Assembly (NCBI GenBank): GCA_963753165.1
Contig: CAVWBP010000018.1
Span: 166,460-230,459, forward strand
Direction of reading: 5' to 3'
Length of the DNA: 64,000 nt
Origin: JAKLQR01 sp963753165
GTDB lineage: Bacteria; Nitrospirota; Thermodesulfovibrionia; Thermodesulfovibrionales; SM23-35
Below the pieces are notes generated by a model. The model worked only from the letters and a program-made list of their open reading frames with translations, had not been told where the DNA came from and searched no databases. The translations under genes and the position numbers were made by a program. Shown here in pieces: positions 34,495-43,557 of the stretch. Position 1 is the stretch's first letter; every line of letters begins with the position of its first letter.

Positions 34495-36837
34495 ATGGAC
34501 TACAAATATGAAATAAAAAAATACGATCAAAGAGATTTCCCGCTCTCCACATACTTGGAGTCTGTTCGTATGCAGGAGAGAGAAAGAGAAGAAATTCATT
34601 TAAGAGATTATCTCAACGTGATTTTAAAGAGAAAATCGATAGTAGCGATATTTCTCAGTGCCGTCGTCATTCTCACGATCGTTTTCTCTCTAATGATGAC
34701 ACCCATGTACATCGCGACAACTGTCGTGAGAATCGACAAAGAAAGTCCGAATATTCTTACGTTCAAGGGAGTACAGATTGATTCCTCGGCAGCTGATTAT
34801 TATCAGACCCAATATGAAATTTTGAAAAGCCGGAATATGGCAGAGCGAATTATCAGGCATCTCAATCTCACCGACAATCAGGATTTCCTGCCGCCGAAGG
34901 ACACTCTTTCCAAGATTCAGGGCTTTGTTTATGAAAATACGATTGGGGTTTTTTCGAATATTTTCCTGCTTTTTTCAACAAGGCAATCCCCTGATAAGAC
35001 TCCCTCAAATCCGGCAAACAGTCAATCAGCCGGCAGTGACATACCGGAATATCTGATCAGCTCGTTAATTTCCCGTTTGGAGGTATCCCCTGTCAAAAAT
35101 TCACAGCTGGTGAAAGTGAGTTTTGTTTCACAGAATCCCGAAATGTCAATGAATGTGGCCAATGCAGTCGCTCAAACTTATATAACCTTTGATCTGGAGA
35201 GCAGAATATTTGCAAGCGATGATGCAAAAGAATTCCTTCATTCACAGATAGAGCTCATGAAAAATAAAACAGAGGAGGCAGAAAAGACGCTCAATACCTA
35301 TGCGGCAAAAAATGAGATTATCTTTACCACCAGCAATAACAATCTGTATACTCAGAAACTCTCTGACATCTCAGCTTCCTTAAATAATGTTACGACAGAG
35401 AGAATTCAAAAAGAAGCGTTATACAGGGAGGTCAAAGAATCCGGGTTAAATAATCCCATTATTTTGAATAACCCGATGATACAGGGGTTACGAAAGGAAC
35501 ATGCCACCATCGAAGCCGAGTATTACAATCTCATAAAAGTATATACTCCTGAATATCCGAAGATGAAAAGTCTCAAGAGCCAGATGGATGCCATAACAAA
35601 CAGAATTTCACAGGAAACGGCGAAAATTATTCAGTCGTCAGAGTTGGATTACAGAAATGCCCTGAAAAAAGAAGACAATTTAACAAAAGCTCTGAATTCT
35701 CAGAAGCGAAAAGTTATTTCCTTCCAGGGTGATGCCGCTCAGTATGAAGTACTGAAAAGGGATGTCGATGTGAACAAAGGGTTGTATGACAGCCTGCTGC
35801 AGAGGCTCAATGAAGTAAGTGTCTCTGCCAGCAATAAGGCTACCAACATTCAAATTCTTGATAAAGCCATATTACCGAAATCTCCTTTCAAGCCAAATTT
35901 AACCTTTAATGTTATTCTGGCGATTATCTTCGGACTCACAGGCGGTATAGGAATTGTTTTTCTGGTCGAATATTTCGACAACAGCATAAAAGACACCGAC
36001 GACATCGAAAAGAAAGCGGACCTTCCAATGCTCGGGGTTATTCCACATATTGAAGAAGTTCGGGAGGCAGTAGCTTCTTCAAATAAACCAATGATCCGGC
36101 ACGAGGTTGAACCGCAGCAATCCAACCTGCCTATGGTTGCTGATCATAAGAATACGAACCCGGTTATTGAGGCCTTCAGGTCTATAGGTGCATTTATCCT
36201 TCTGTCTTCATCGGAAAAACCTCCGAAAACAATACTTATTACGGGACCCGTCGAGAAGATCGGGAAAACTTCTGTGGCCATAAATATAGCAAAGGCAATG
36301 CGTGAAAAGCTGGGCAGGGGAATTCTTATTGATGCAGATTTGAGAAGGCCACGACTTCATTCTGCCTTTGAACTTGACAACACAGTCGGCCTCTCATCAT
36401 TCCTTTCAGGTAATATCGAGTTTAGTAGCTCCAATGGCAGATTGATAAAATTTACGGGAATCCCAGGCCTGAGTGTTATAACATCAGGACCCATACCACC
36501 TAATCCTTCCGAACTCCTTGGATCATCGAAAATGCAGGAACTTACCTATGCACTGCAGTCGATGTATGAATTCATTATCATTGATTCCCCTCCTGTAATG
36601 GGTCTACCGGATTCAATTTATCTGAGCAAAGTTGTCGATGGGACGGTCCTGGTCGTCATGGCAGGAGAAACACCATTGAAGGTTTTGAAGGAGACAAAAA
36701 AACTTTTTCGAGACATCAATGCTAAAATCCTTGGGGTTGTTCTGAATGGTGTAAAGAAATCCGATCTGAAATACGGAGCATATAATTATTACCATTCAGC
36801 ATATTACTCATCCTATTTTGACAGCCAAAAACACTAA
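34495..36837 (+). CDS. Wzc/GumC-type polysaccharide co-polymerase with BY-kinase domain
   Basis: A 780-residue inner-membrane protein. A Wzz-type N-terminus has a first helix around 49-70. A long periplasmic coiled region (about 230-450) is followed by a second helix near 475-495. The cytoplasmic kinase has a Walker A-like GPVEKIGKTS near residue 582, ILIDADLRRP (Walker A') and IIIDSPPV (Walker B). The C-terminus is a Tyr cluster (YGAYNYYHSAYYSSYF), the usual autophosphorylation tail. The Walker A is unusual in lacking the PGEGKS form. It works with the Wza-like protein just upstream to control chain length and export. Confidence 0.93.
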   Translation: MDYKYEIKKYDQRDFPLSTYLESVRMQEREREEIHLRDYLNVILKRKSIVAIFLSAVVILTIVFSLMMTPMYIATTVVRIDKESPNILTFKGVQIDSSAADYYQTQYEILKSRNMAERIIRHLNLTDNQDFLPPKDTLSKIQGFVYENTIGVFSNIFLLFSTRQSPDKTPSNPANSQSAGSDIPEYLISSLISRLEVSPVKNSQLVKVSFVSQNPEMSMNVANAVAQTYITFDLESRIFASDDAKEFLHSQIELMKNKTEEAEKTLNTYAAKNEIIFTTSNNNLYTQKLSDISASLNNVTTERIQKEALYREVKESGLNNPIILNNPMIQGLRKEHATIEAEYYNLIKVYTPEYPKMKSLKSQMDAITNRISQETAKIIQSSELDYRNALKKEDNLTKALNSQKRKVISFQGDAAQYEVLKRDVDVNKGLYDSLLQRLNEVSVSASNKATNIQILDKAILPKSPFKPNLTFNVILAIIFGLTGGIGIVFLVEYFDNSIKDTDDIEKKADLPMLGVIPHIEEVREAVASSNKPMIRHEVEPQQSNLPMVADHKNTNPVIEAFRSIGAFILLSSSEKPPKTILITGPVEKIGKTSVAINIAKAMREKLGRGILIDADLRRPRLHSAFELDNTVGLSSFLSGNIEFSSSNGRLIKFTGIPGLSVITSGPIPPNPSELLGSSKMQELTYALQSMYEFIIIDSPPVMGLPDSIYLSKVVDGTVLVVMAGETPLKVLKETKKLFRDINAKILGVVLNGVKKSDLKYGAYNYYHSAYYSSYFDSQKH

Positions 36838-36905
36838 CTTTGAGAAGCATCAAGGACTGCGGACTTCTTAAGACGCCTGCATCATAAACAATCTTTACAT
36901 TTCAC

Positions 36906-37088
36906 ATGGATATCTGTAATGGATTGAAAGATTGGCTCGAATGTTTGAAATGTCCTCATTTATGCAGTAAAACCTGCCCTCTTGAAAGCGATAACGTCAT
37001 CGAGGCGATGAGCAGGCATATGCATCTTTTGAAAGCATCACAACCTGCTATGCGTACTATGCGTGACAAAGAAACCGATAAAGCATGA
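36906..37088 (+). CDS. Small Cys-rich protein, unknown
   Basis: A 60-residue frame between the Wzc-type gene and the aminotransferase. It contains five Cys in its first 24 residues (C4, then CLKCPHLCSKTC), which could hold a metal or FeS centre. The second half is a Met/His-containing helix. No strong ribosome-binding site is seen. The 68-base gap upstream and 6-base gap downstream leave room for it to be a genuine operon member. I do not recognise the family. Confidence 0.45.
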   Translation: MDICNGLKDWLECLKCPHLCSKTCPLESDNVIEAMSRHMHLLKASQPAMRTMRDKETDKA

Positions 37089-37094
37089 CTGCTC

Positions 37095-38246
37095 ATGGAA
37101 ATACCCTTTCATAAACCTCACATAACTTCCGACGAGATAACCGAGGTTGTCAATGCCCTGCAATCCGGCTGGATTACAATGGGACCGGTCACTCTGGAAT
37201 TTGAGGATCGATTCAGAGAATACATCGGCTGTAAGAATGCTGTATCCATGAACTCCTGCACCGCCTGTCTGCATCTCGCTCTCAAAGCCATAAATCTCTC
37301 TGAAGGGGATGAAGTTCTTGTACCGGCGGTAACGTTCACCGCAACTGCTGAAGTAATCACCTATTTCAAGGCAAAGCCTGTCCTTATCGACATTGACAAA
37401 CATACAGGCAATATCGATATTTCGAAAATTGAGGGGAAAATCACCGGAAATACCAAAGCGATAATACCGGTTCACTATGCGGGACAGCCATGTGATATGG
37501 ATGAGATTGCCAGTATTGCGAAAGCTTACCGTCTCTCCGTAATTGAAGACGCGGCACATGCTGTTCCTGCCTGGTACAAAAATAAAAAAATAGGTACATT
37601 CTCTGATATGACCTGCTTTAGTTTTTATGCAACAAAGCCCATCACAACAGGTGAAGGCGGAATGGTGACTACCGAAAATGATGAATGGGAGGATAGACTC
37701 AAAATACTGCGGTTGCACGGGATTTCGCGTGATGCATGGAAAAGATATACGAAGGAAGGTTCATGGTATTACGAAGTTATCGAAGCTGGATACAAGTATA
37801 ACCTGACCGATCTCCAGGCAGCTCTTGGCTTGGCTCAGCTCAAGAAGGCCGACTGGATGTGGCAACGCAGAAAAATGATAGCCGACCGGTACACAGATGC
37901 GCTCCATTCTATAGACACCTTGATGACTCCATATGTAAAACCGGACAGAAAGAGTTCATGGCATCTGTATGTACTCAAACTAAATCTTGAAACATTAACC
38001 ATTGAGAGAAATCAGTTCATCGAGGAATTAAAAAGAAAAGGCATAGTAACCTCTGTCCATTTCATCCCTCTTTACAGACATCCATTTTATCGTGATACTT
38101 TCTCTTATTCCACAAACGGCTTTGACGGATCCGAATGGTTCTATGAACGCGTCATATCGCTGCCAATCTATCCCGACATGACCGATGCACAAGTGCATAT
38201 AGTAATAGATGCGGTGACGGAGCTGGCAAAGCGGCATAAAAAATAG
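37095..38246 (+). CDS. DegT/DnrJ/EryC1/StrS sugar aminotransferase
   Basis: A 383-residue PLP enzyme converting a keto-nucleotide sugar to an amino sugar. N-terminal PFHKPHITSDE, the substrate loop GWITMGP, the Asp in IEDAAHA that contacts the pyridine nitrogen, and the PLP lysine in FYATKPITTGEGG (about residue 182) are all present. Its natural substrate would be the 4-keto product of the dehydratase encoded at 38846. A sugar-phosphate transferase gene follows one base after its stop. Confidence 0.94.
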   Translation: MEIPFHKPHITSDEITEVVNALQSGWITMGPVTLEFEDRFREYIGCKNAVSMNSCTACLHLALKAINLSEGDEVLVPAVTFTATAEVITYFKAKPVLIDIDKHTGNIDISKIEGKITGNTKAIIPVHYAGQPCDMDEIASIAKAYRLSVIEDAAHAVPAWYKNKKIGTFSDMTCFSFYATKPITTGEGGMVTTENDEWEDRLKILRLHGISRDAWKRYTKEGSWYYEVIEAGYKYNLTDLQAALGLAQLKKADWMWQRRKMIADRYTDALHSIDTLMTPYVKPDRKSSWHLYVLKLNLETLTIERNQFIEELKRKGIVTSVHFIPLYRHPFYRDTFSYSTNGFDGSEWFYERVISLPIYPDMTDAQVHIVIDAVTELAKRHKK

Positions 38247-38247
38247 C

Positions 38248-38838
38248 ATGACATTAAAACGATTGTTCGATATTTTTTTATCATTTTTCGGAATAATTAT
38301 ATGTTTTCCTTTTTTCATAATCGCCGCCATCCTCATAAAACTCGACGGTTCCGGACCGATTCTTTTCAAACAGGAAAGAATCGGCAAAGATTTTAAAACA
38401 TTCAAGATCTGTAAATTCAGGACCATGGAAGATAACGCTGAAAAAAACGGGCCTAACATTACGTCTGCAAAGGACAACCGCATAACAAGAACAGGGAAAT
38501 ATTTGAGACAGTATAAGCTTGATGAGCTGCCGCAATTATTTAATGTCTTAAGGGGTGAAATGAGCTTTGTTGGTCCCAGACCTGAAGTAAAAGAATATGT
38601 GAATATCTTTAAATCGGATTATAAGAGGTTACTCAGAATACGCCCGGGCATCACTGATCCTGCCTCGATAAAGTATTCAAATGAGGAGAAAATACTTGCG
38701 GTGGCAGATAACTGGGAAGAAGAATACAGAAAAAATATCCTGCCGGAGAAGATTAAACTCTCGTTACATTATGTGGATAACCATAACCTCATTACGGATC
38801 TAAAACTTATCTTAAGAACAATTTCCAAAATATCGTAA
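38248..38838 (+). CDS. Initiating sugar-phosphate transferase (PglC/WcaJ type)
   Basis: A 196-residue monotopic membrane enzyme that moves a sugar phosphate from a nucleotide sugar to undecaprenyl phosphate. It has the re-entrant N-terminal helix (RLFDIFLSFFGIIICFPFF), then FKQERIGKDFKTFKICKFRTM, the DELPQLFNVLRGEMS block and GPRPE. This short form resembles PglC. It probably starts each repeat unit on the lipid carrier. Confidence 0.94.
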   Translation: MTLKRLFDIFLSFFGIIICFPFFIIAAILIKLDGSGPILFKQERIGKDFKTFKICKFRTMEDNAEKNGPNITSAKDNRITRTGKYLRQYKLDELPQLFNVLRGEMSFVGPRPEVKEYVNIFKSDYKRLLRIRPGITDPASIKYSNEEKILAVADNWEEEYRKNILPEKIKLSLHYVDNHNLITDLKLILRTISKIS

Positions 38839-38845
38839 CAGTATC

Positions 38846-40930
38846 ATGGAGAATAACAATTTAACAAGAATGGGCAAAACATTTACCACAATATATCAGG
38901 AGATCAAAGAAATCATAATAAGGCATCGCCGCCTTTTTATCGTCCTTGTACTCTTAATTCAGGCAGCTCTTGCTAATTATCTTGCTTTCATAATCCGTTT
39001 CGAGTCACTGTTGTCACCTGTTTATCTCCAGAAATTCCTTGCTTATCTGCCTTTGCTGCTTCTCATACGTCTTGTCTGTATCCTGCAAACAGGCCTTCAA
39101 AAAGGCTTATGGCGATATGCGAGCATCAGCGACTTAATAAAAATCATCAACTCTACAACAATTGGAAGTGTTCTGTTCCTGCTGATAGTGAAATACCTGT
39201 TCGGCGACTCGGATTATCCCCGTTCCATCTATGTCCTTGACTGGTTAATATTTATTGCAATATCAGGCGGGAATAGACTGTTCATAAGGGTATTCAGAGA
39301 ATATATGATCGAAGACCCCCCCAGGAAAAATATCCTCATAATCGGAGCCGGCGATGTGGGTGAGATGATTGTCCGTGAAATGAAAAATAAACGCGAAAGT
39401 GCCTATAGTCCCATTGGATTTATCGACGATGATATCCAGAAAAAGGGGAGTACCATACACGGGATACCTATTTTGGGGAACAGCACTATGCTGCCTGATA
39501 TAATCAAGACATATGAGCCGGATGAAGTCCTGATCACTTCCACTGATTCGCAGAAGACCGTCCGGGATATTTATGAAATATGCAAACCGCATAATATACT
39601 CATCAAAAAGCTTCCGGGCATACAAGACATCATTGGCGGCAATATCTCAGTGACGACAAAGATAGGGCAACTCCTCGTAAATGCAAAACTGGTAACAGAA
39701 AATCAGATACAAAAGGCTCTGTCGCTGCAGAAAAATGAGGGAGGAAGACTTGGTGCAAAGCTTATTAAGCTTGGCTATATTACTGAGAATAAACTAGTAT
39801 CCTTTCTCAATAAACATTATGGCATTTCTCATATAAGACCTATTTCCCTTGAAGATCTGCTCCAGAGAGAACCCGTCAATCCCGATATCTCTTCACTGAG
39901 AGAATTTATTAAGGGCAAATCTGTCATGGTAACTGGTGCCGGTGGCTCTATTGGCTCTGAGCTCTCAAGGCAGATATTGAGCTATAAGCCCTCTCATCTT
40001 GTGCTTCTGGACAGGTATGAAAACAGCCTGTTTGATATAGATATGGAATTGAGAACAAAGGAGAATGGAACTGACCTATCAACAATAATCGGAGATATTC
40101 AGGATTTATTGAGTCTGGAGCGTATCTTTGCAAATTATAAGCCTCAGATTGTTTTCCATGCAGCCGCATACAAACATGTCCCCCTGATGGAACATCATCC
40201 GATTGAGGCAGTAAAAAATAATATCTTCGGCACGAAAAATCTCATTGAAATTGCCTCAAAATATAGAGCAGAAAACTTTGTACTGATATCGACAGATAAG
40301 GCCGTAAATCCAACAAATATCATGGGGGCGACAAAACGGGTCGCTGAATTTCTTACAGTCAATATGGATGCTTTATCCGAAACCAAATTCACAACTGTCC
40401 GGTTTGGAAATGTCCTCGGAACCAACGGCAGCGTTGTACCGATTTTCAAAGAACAGCTAAAAAAAGGAGGGCCGCTTACGGTCACTCATCCTGATGCGGA
40501 AAGGTTCTTTATGCTCATACCTGAAGCAGTGCACCTTGTTTTAATAGCAGCTGCCTCAGGAAAAGGCGGCGAGATTTTCGTACTTGATATGGGTGAACGA
40601 ATCAAGATTATGGACCTTGCAGAAAATTTCATACGTCTTTCGGGCTTTATTCCTCATAAGGAAATTAAAATAGAGTTCATAGGCCTCAGACCGGGAGAAA
40701 AAGTGTACGAAGAGCTTTTCGATGCATCAGAAAAAACCCTTTTGACATCTCATAATTCTCTCATGATAGCAGTTCCCGAAGTTCCTCCAATGGCTGTGCT
40801 TACCGATCACTTAATAAATCTGGATCGATGCATACAATATCATTCCATCAGTGATGCTATTTCAATAATTCAGGAAATCGTTCCTAATTATAGTAAACAG
40901 GAGTATACCAATCCATGGATTCTCACTTAA
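38846..40930 (+). CDS. Membrane NDP-sugar 4,6-dehydratase (WbpM/PglF/CapD type) with inserted MshEN-like domain
   Basis: A 694-residue protein. Four N-terminal membrane helices (about 30-150). A Rossmann-like domain has IIGAGDVGEM (about 165-174). The catalytic SDR domain starts at VTGAGGSIGSELSRQ (about 362). Between the domains, at about 272-326, is a segment foreign to the family: two tandem helix pairs reading IGQLLVNAKLVTENQIQKAL and RLGAKLIKLGYITENKLVSF, which matches the T2SSE_N/MshEN fold. In relatives the flanking sequence (VSVT to RPISLEDLL) is continuous. MshEN domains can bind cyclic di-GMP, so allosteric control is possible. The enzyme should form a 4-keto-6-deoxy UDP-sugar for the aminotransferase. 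Confidence 0.93.
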   Translation: MENNNLTRMGKTFTTIYQEIKEIIIRHRRLFIVLVLLIQAALANYLAFIIRFESLLSPVYLQKFLAYLPLLLLIRLVCILQTGLQKGLWRYASISDLIKIINSTTIGSVLFLLIVKYLFGDSDYPRSIYVLDWLIFIAISGGNRLFIRVFREYMIEDPPRKNILIIGAGDVGEMIVREMKNKRESAYSPIGFIDDDIQKKGSTIHGIPILGNSTMLPDIIKTYEPDEVLITSTDSQKTVRDIYEICKPHNILIKKLPGIQDIIGGNISVTTKIGQLLVNAKLVTENQIQKALSLQKNEGGRLGAKLIKLGYITENKLVSFLNKHYGISHIRPISLEDLLQREPVNPDISSLREFIKGKSVMVTGAGGSIGSELSRQILSYKPSHLVLLDRYENSLFDIDMELRTKENGTDLSTIIGDIQDLLSLERIFANYKPQIVFHAAAYKHVPLMEHHPIEAVKNNIFGTKNLIEIASKYRAENFVLISTDKAVNPTNIMGATKRVAEFLTVNMDALSETKFTTVRFGNVLGTNGSVVPIFKEQLKKGGPLTVTHPDAERFFMLIPEAVHLVLIAAASGKGGEIFVLDMGERIKIMDLAENFIRLSGFIPHKEIKIEFIGLRPGEKVYEELFDASEKTLLTSHNSLMIAVPEVPPMAVLTDHLINLDRCIQYHSISDAISIIQEIVPNYSKQEYTNPWILT

Positions 40931-40978
40931 TTAAACTGACAGGTTACCTCATTTGAGAGAACCAAGGAACCCCTTCCT

Positions 40979-42328
40979 ATGATAGAGATGCATAACAAAG
41001 GAAATATTTTAGTAGTTGACGACGAGCCGAATGCGCTCAGGGTTCTCTCTGCGATACTCTCAGAAGAAGGATACCAGGTCTTTGATTCCATTAATGTTGA
41101 AAATGCAATTGGTTTACTGCATCATGCAGATCTTGACGCAGTAATAACTGACCTCAGAATGACGGGGAGAGACGGTACGGAGCTATTCAAATACGTGAAC
41201 AAGAATTTTTCCGATATCCCGGTTATCTTTCTTACCGCTTATGGTACCGTTGAGTCTGCAGTTTCTGCCATCACTCAGGGAGCGTTTTATTATTTTATCA
41301 AACCACCGGATTACATGAAGCTCAAAGGTATCATTGCAAGGGCAGTTGAGCAGCGTTTTCTGAAAAGAGAAATTCAATCACTGAGGAAAAAACTCTCCTT
41401 CAGAGAAAACCATCCCCGTATTATCGGAAATAATCATGAGATGTGTAAAATACTGGAAACCATTGAATCAGTGAAGGACGCTTCAAGCAGTATTTTCATC
41501 AAGGGTGAAACAGGCACCGGGAAAGAGCTTGTGGCAAAAGCACTGCATTATCGAAGCAAGAAAAATCATATGCCATTCGTTGCGATAAACTGTGCCGCCA
41601 TCCCTAAGGAACTTCTCGAGTCTGAATTCTTTGGTTATGAGAAAGGTGCTTTTACCGGTGCAAATTCAAGAAGGGCAGGAAAGCTTGAAGAAGCTTCCGG
41701 AGGCACCATGTTCCTTGATGAAATAGGTGAACTTGAACTTTCATTGCAGACGAAATTCTTAAGAGTACTCCAGGAAAGGGAGATTGAAAGACTCGGAAGC
41801 AATAAGAAAATCAAGGTGGATTTCAGACTCATATCCTCTACAAATCGTGACTTTAAAAAGGAAGTTAGAGAGGGAAGATTCAGGGAAGACCTCCTCTACC
41901 GGATTAATATAATAGAAATACAGTTGCCTCCACTCCGGGAGAGAAAAGAAGACATACCCCTGCTTATTTCAGAATTCGTAAAGGAATTTTGTATAAGAGA
42001 AAACAAAAGAGTTGCCGTATCTGATCAGGCAATACAAATCTTGCAGGACTATTCATGGCCCGGCAATATAAGACAACTGAGAAATGTCATTGAAAGGGCA
42101 ATAGTCCTTGCAAGCGGCAATAACATAACTATAAGGGAATTGCCTGAAGAAGTTCTGTCTGATAATAATATACCATTGCATCATTCATTAAAGACTCTTA
42201 AAGAATTGGAGACAGAGGCAATACATGATGCAATCAGAGAAAGCCAGGGGAATAAGTCAAAGGCGGCCAGAATGCTCGGCATATCGCGAAAAGCTTTCTA
42301 TAAACGAATCAAGGAAATCAACTTGTAG
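40979..42328 (+). CDS. Sigma-54-dependent response regulator, paralogue of 30983
   Basis: A 449-residue NtrC-type activator, closely similar to the one at 30983 throughout. Receiver Asp in ITDLRMTG, Walker A GETGTGKE, contact loop GAFTGA, Walker B GGTMFLDE, and Fis-type helix-turn-helix at NKSKAARMLGISRKAFYKRI. It lacks the palindrome-encoded tail of its paralogue. No kinase gene is adjacent, so it may share the kinase at 29964. It is followed by a terminator, closing the first transcription block of the glycan locus. Confidence 0.94.
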   Translation: MIEMHNKGNILVVDDEPNALRVLSAILSEEGYQVFDSINVENAIGLLHHADLDAVITDLRMTGRDGTELFKYVNKNFSDIPVIFLTAYGTVESAVSAITQGAFYYFIKPPDYMKLKGIIARAVEQRFLKREIQSLRKKLSFRENHPRIIGNNHEMCKILETIESVKDASSSIFIKGETGTGKELVAKALHYRSKKNHMPFVAINCAAIPKELLESEFFGYEKGAFTGANSRRAGKLEEASGGTMFLDEIGELELSLQTKFLRVLQEREIERLGSNKKIKVDFRLISSTNRDFKKEVREGRFREDLLYRINIIEIQLPPLRERKEDIPLLISEFVKEFCIRENKRVAVSDQAIQILQDYSWPGNIRQLRNVIERAIVLASGNNITIRELPEEVLSDNNIPLHHSLKTLKELETEAIHDAIRESQGNKSKAARMLGISRKAFYKRIKEINL

Positions 42329-42411
42329 TTTTTGACAAAAAGCAATTCAAGTAAATGAGAGTACAAAGTTATTAGAGTAGTCTGTTCATAAGCCTCGTAT
42401 AAAGATTAAAC

Positions 42412-42450
42412 AAGAGGAGTCTTCGGGAATGTGCACTCCTCTTTAATTTT
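42412..42450 (+). terminator. Rho-independent terminator after the second activator
   Basis: AAGAGGAGT pairs with ACTCCTCTT (42434-42442) around a 13-base loop and is followed by TAATTTT. It lies 84 bases after the activator stop. The rest of the 267-bp gap before rfbF has no gene. Confidence 0.75.
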
Positions 42451-42595
42451 GCTGCGAGTGTATCGAAAGGAATCAATGGCACGTCATGCATGTTGTAGAA
42501 AATGGAACGGTATTACGAAGCATCAATACGAATATTTTTATCAATATCTTATAATATCAGTTTTTTTAACACTTTCATAGACGGGAGAAGGTATT

Positions 42596-43375
42596 ATGAA
42601 GGCCGTAATTTTGGCAGGTGGTCTCGGCACCCGTTTCTCGGAAGAAACTACCATGCGTCCAAAACCCATGATAGAAATTGGCGGCAAACCGATAATTTGG
42701 CATATTATGAATACTTACTCTGTATACGGAGTCAATGAATTTTTTATTGCAGCAGGATACAAGGCTGAAGTTATAAAGGAATATTTTCTTAATTTTTATG
42801 CGATAAATAATGATATTACCATTGATCTTTCCGATGGGAAAACAACCGTGCATGACGGGAATCATGCCAATTGGAAAAACTGGAGGGTTCACGTTATTGA
42901 TACCGGACTGTATACCCAAACCGGTGGAAGATTAAAAAGGCTTGCCAATTGGCTAAAAAATGAAGATGATTTTATGTTCACCTATGGTGATGGAGTTGCT
43001 GATATCGATATAAATAAACTCCTGGAATTTCACAGGTCACACGGCAAACTTTCTACTGTGACAACTGTTCGCTCGCCTGCACGTTTCGGCCGGATAGCCT
43101 ATGAAGGAGACCGGGTTGCAGAATTTTATGAAAAACCTGACGCCGGCGAGGGGTGGATTAACGGTGGGTACTTCGTTTTAAGCCCAAAGGTGATCGATTA
43201 CATTGATAATGATGAGAGCATCTGGGAACGAGGGCCCATAGAAAAACTTGCAAGGGAAGGAAATTCGATGGGTTACCGACATTACGGTTTCTGGTCATGC
43301 ATGGATACCCTCAAGGAAAAGAACTACCTGGAGGACCTGTGGACTTCCGGGAAGGCCCCCTGGAAAATATGGTAG
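42596..43375 (+). CDS. rfbF: Glucose-1-phosphate cytidylyltransferase
   Basis: Makes CDP-glucose from CTP and glucose 1-phosphate, the first step to CDP-deoxy and branched sugars. The 259-residue protein has the nucleotide-binding LAGGLGTRFSEET, the RPKPMIEIGGKP block, GDGVADI, and the ending SCMDTLKEKNYLEDLW, all specific for RfbF. Start ATG at 42596 after GGGAGAAGG. Unlike its neighbours to the right it is intact. The usual next enzyme, CDP-glucose 4,6-dehydratase (rfbG), is not found in the window. Confidence 0.96.
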   Translation: MKAVILAGGLGTRFSEETTMRPKPMIEIGGKPIIWHIMNTYSVYGVNEFFIAAGYKAEVIKEYFLNFYAINNDITIDLSDGKTTVHDGNHANWKNWRVHVIDTGLYTQTGGRLKRLANWLKNEDDFMFTYGDGVADIDINKLLEFHRSHGKLSTVTTVRSPARFGRIAYEGDRVAEFYEKPDAGEGWINGGYFVLSPKVIDYIDNDESIWERGPIEKLAREGNSMGYRHYGFWSCMDTLKEKNYLEDLWTSGKAPWKIW

Positions 43376-43443
43376 TTGGTTCCCGAATTTCAGATTATTG
43401 ATTCCCGCATAACTAATGACCTATGTAACCTTTCCCTTAATCT

Positions 43444-43500
43444 GTCACTCCCGCTTGTCGGGAGTCCTTCCGAGGAAGATTCCGGTCAAGCCGGAATGAC
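43444..43500. repeat. Family B interspersed palindromic repeat, copy 3
   Basis: GTCACTCCCGCTTGTCGGGA at one end, GGTCAAGCCGGAATGAC at the other, 57 bp, between rfbF and the oxidoreductase. Confidence 0.85.
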
Positions 43501-43557
43501 AAAATAGGACATTACTTTTGCATCTTTCAATAGTTGTATTCGGTTTTAAAGAATACG

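Noticed and set aside
42477..42492. TGGCACGTCATGCATG as a sigma-54 promoter for rfbF
   Set aside because: The GG and the next GC are eight, not ten, bases apart and the -12 TTGC box is missing.
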